Below are positions 63,836 to 64,000 of a DNA stretch of 64,000 bases, piece after piece. Origin of the DNA: Dendrophyllia cribrosa. Taxonomy: Eukaryota; Cnidaria; Anthozoa; Scleractinia; Dendrophylliidae. A program made the translations under genes and the position numbers. The stretch is from the NCBI GenBank assembly GCA_024195265.1, contig JAJLRJ010000014.1, forward strand, positions 17,493,959 through 17,557,958, written 5' to 3'. The stretch's first letter is position 1. Every line of letters starts with the position of its first letter. The notes under the pieces were generated by a model. The model saw nothing but the letters and a program-made list of their open reading frames with translations. It had not been told where the DNA came from and made no database searches.

Positions 63836-64000
63836 CTGGAATTTAAAAATTTTACTCCATGTCAGGAAAACTCTACTACTTAACAGAAAAAAAAGTAAGT
63901 GTTCTTTAATTAAAGGGACAATGTCACAAGTCACGCATTCTGGCAGAACAGAATGAAAATAGCTTCAGATTGAAACTTGGCTGTATTTTCTCTCCCTGCC

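Overview
The window looks like AT-rich nuclear DNA of an early-branching animal, most likely an anthozoan cnidarian (coral or sea-anemone type). The reasons are spliced metazoan genes with consensus GT..AG introns, a PRDM9-type gene, an MRCK-type kinase gene, and a dense load of short inverted-repeat elements, tRNA-derived SINEs, and LINE and Penelope-like remnants. I see no bacterial-style operon, rRNA, functional tRNA or CRISPR. The organism call is an inference, because no species marker is present.

Layout. Positions 1-8428 hold no gene I can support, only repeats. Gene A lies on the minus strand from 33133 (ATG) to 8429 (stop). It has 18 exons that I joined by splice sites with consistent phase. 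They encode a 698-residue HEAT/ARM-type helical-repeat protein that I cannot name. Its introns carry most of the mobile elements between 8.5 and 33 kb. Gene B lies on the plus strand from 34020 to 40545 (decayed tail to 41523) and is a PRDM9-like histone methyltransferase. It has a Cys-rich pre-SET knuckle, a PR/SET domain with the catalytic tyrosines, and an 84-bp tandem C2H2 zinc-finger array. Genes A and B are head to head, about 0.9 kb apart start to start. From 41.5 to 50.7 kb I see mainly repeats. Gene C lies on the minus strand from 63835 to 50723 and is the 3' part of an MRCK/CDC42BP-type kinase gene (citron-homology domain, CRIB motif, Ser-rich tail). Its kinase and coiled-coil exons would lie beyond the right edge.

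The most interesting item is the PRDM9-like gene. Its ten in-frame canonical fingers differ almost only at the DNA-contacting residues, the hallmark of PRDM9 fast evolution. The array then runs into a Cys-to-stop change, a 1-bp insertion and a 37-bp deletion before an older terminal finger. In this haplotype about half of the array is therefore outside the reading frame although its repeats are still nearly identical. Other notable points are a set of elements flanked by TTAA, one of which encloses a second TA-flanked element; three palindromic elements of exactly 159 bp; a 1.36-kb element with long terminal inverted repeats around a broken transposase; and tandem partial duplications of one exon of gene A.
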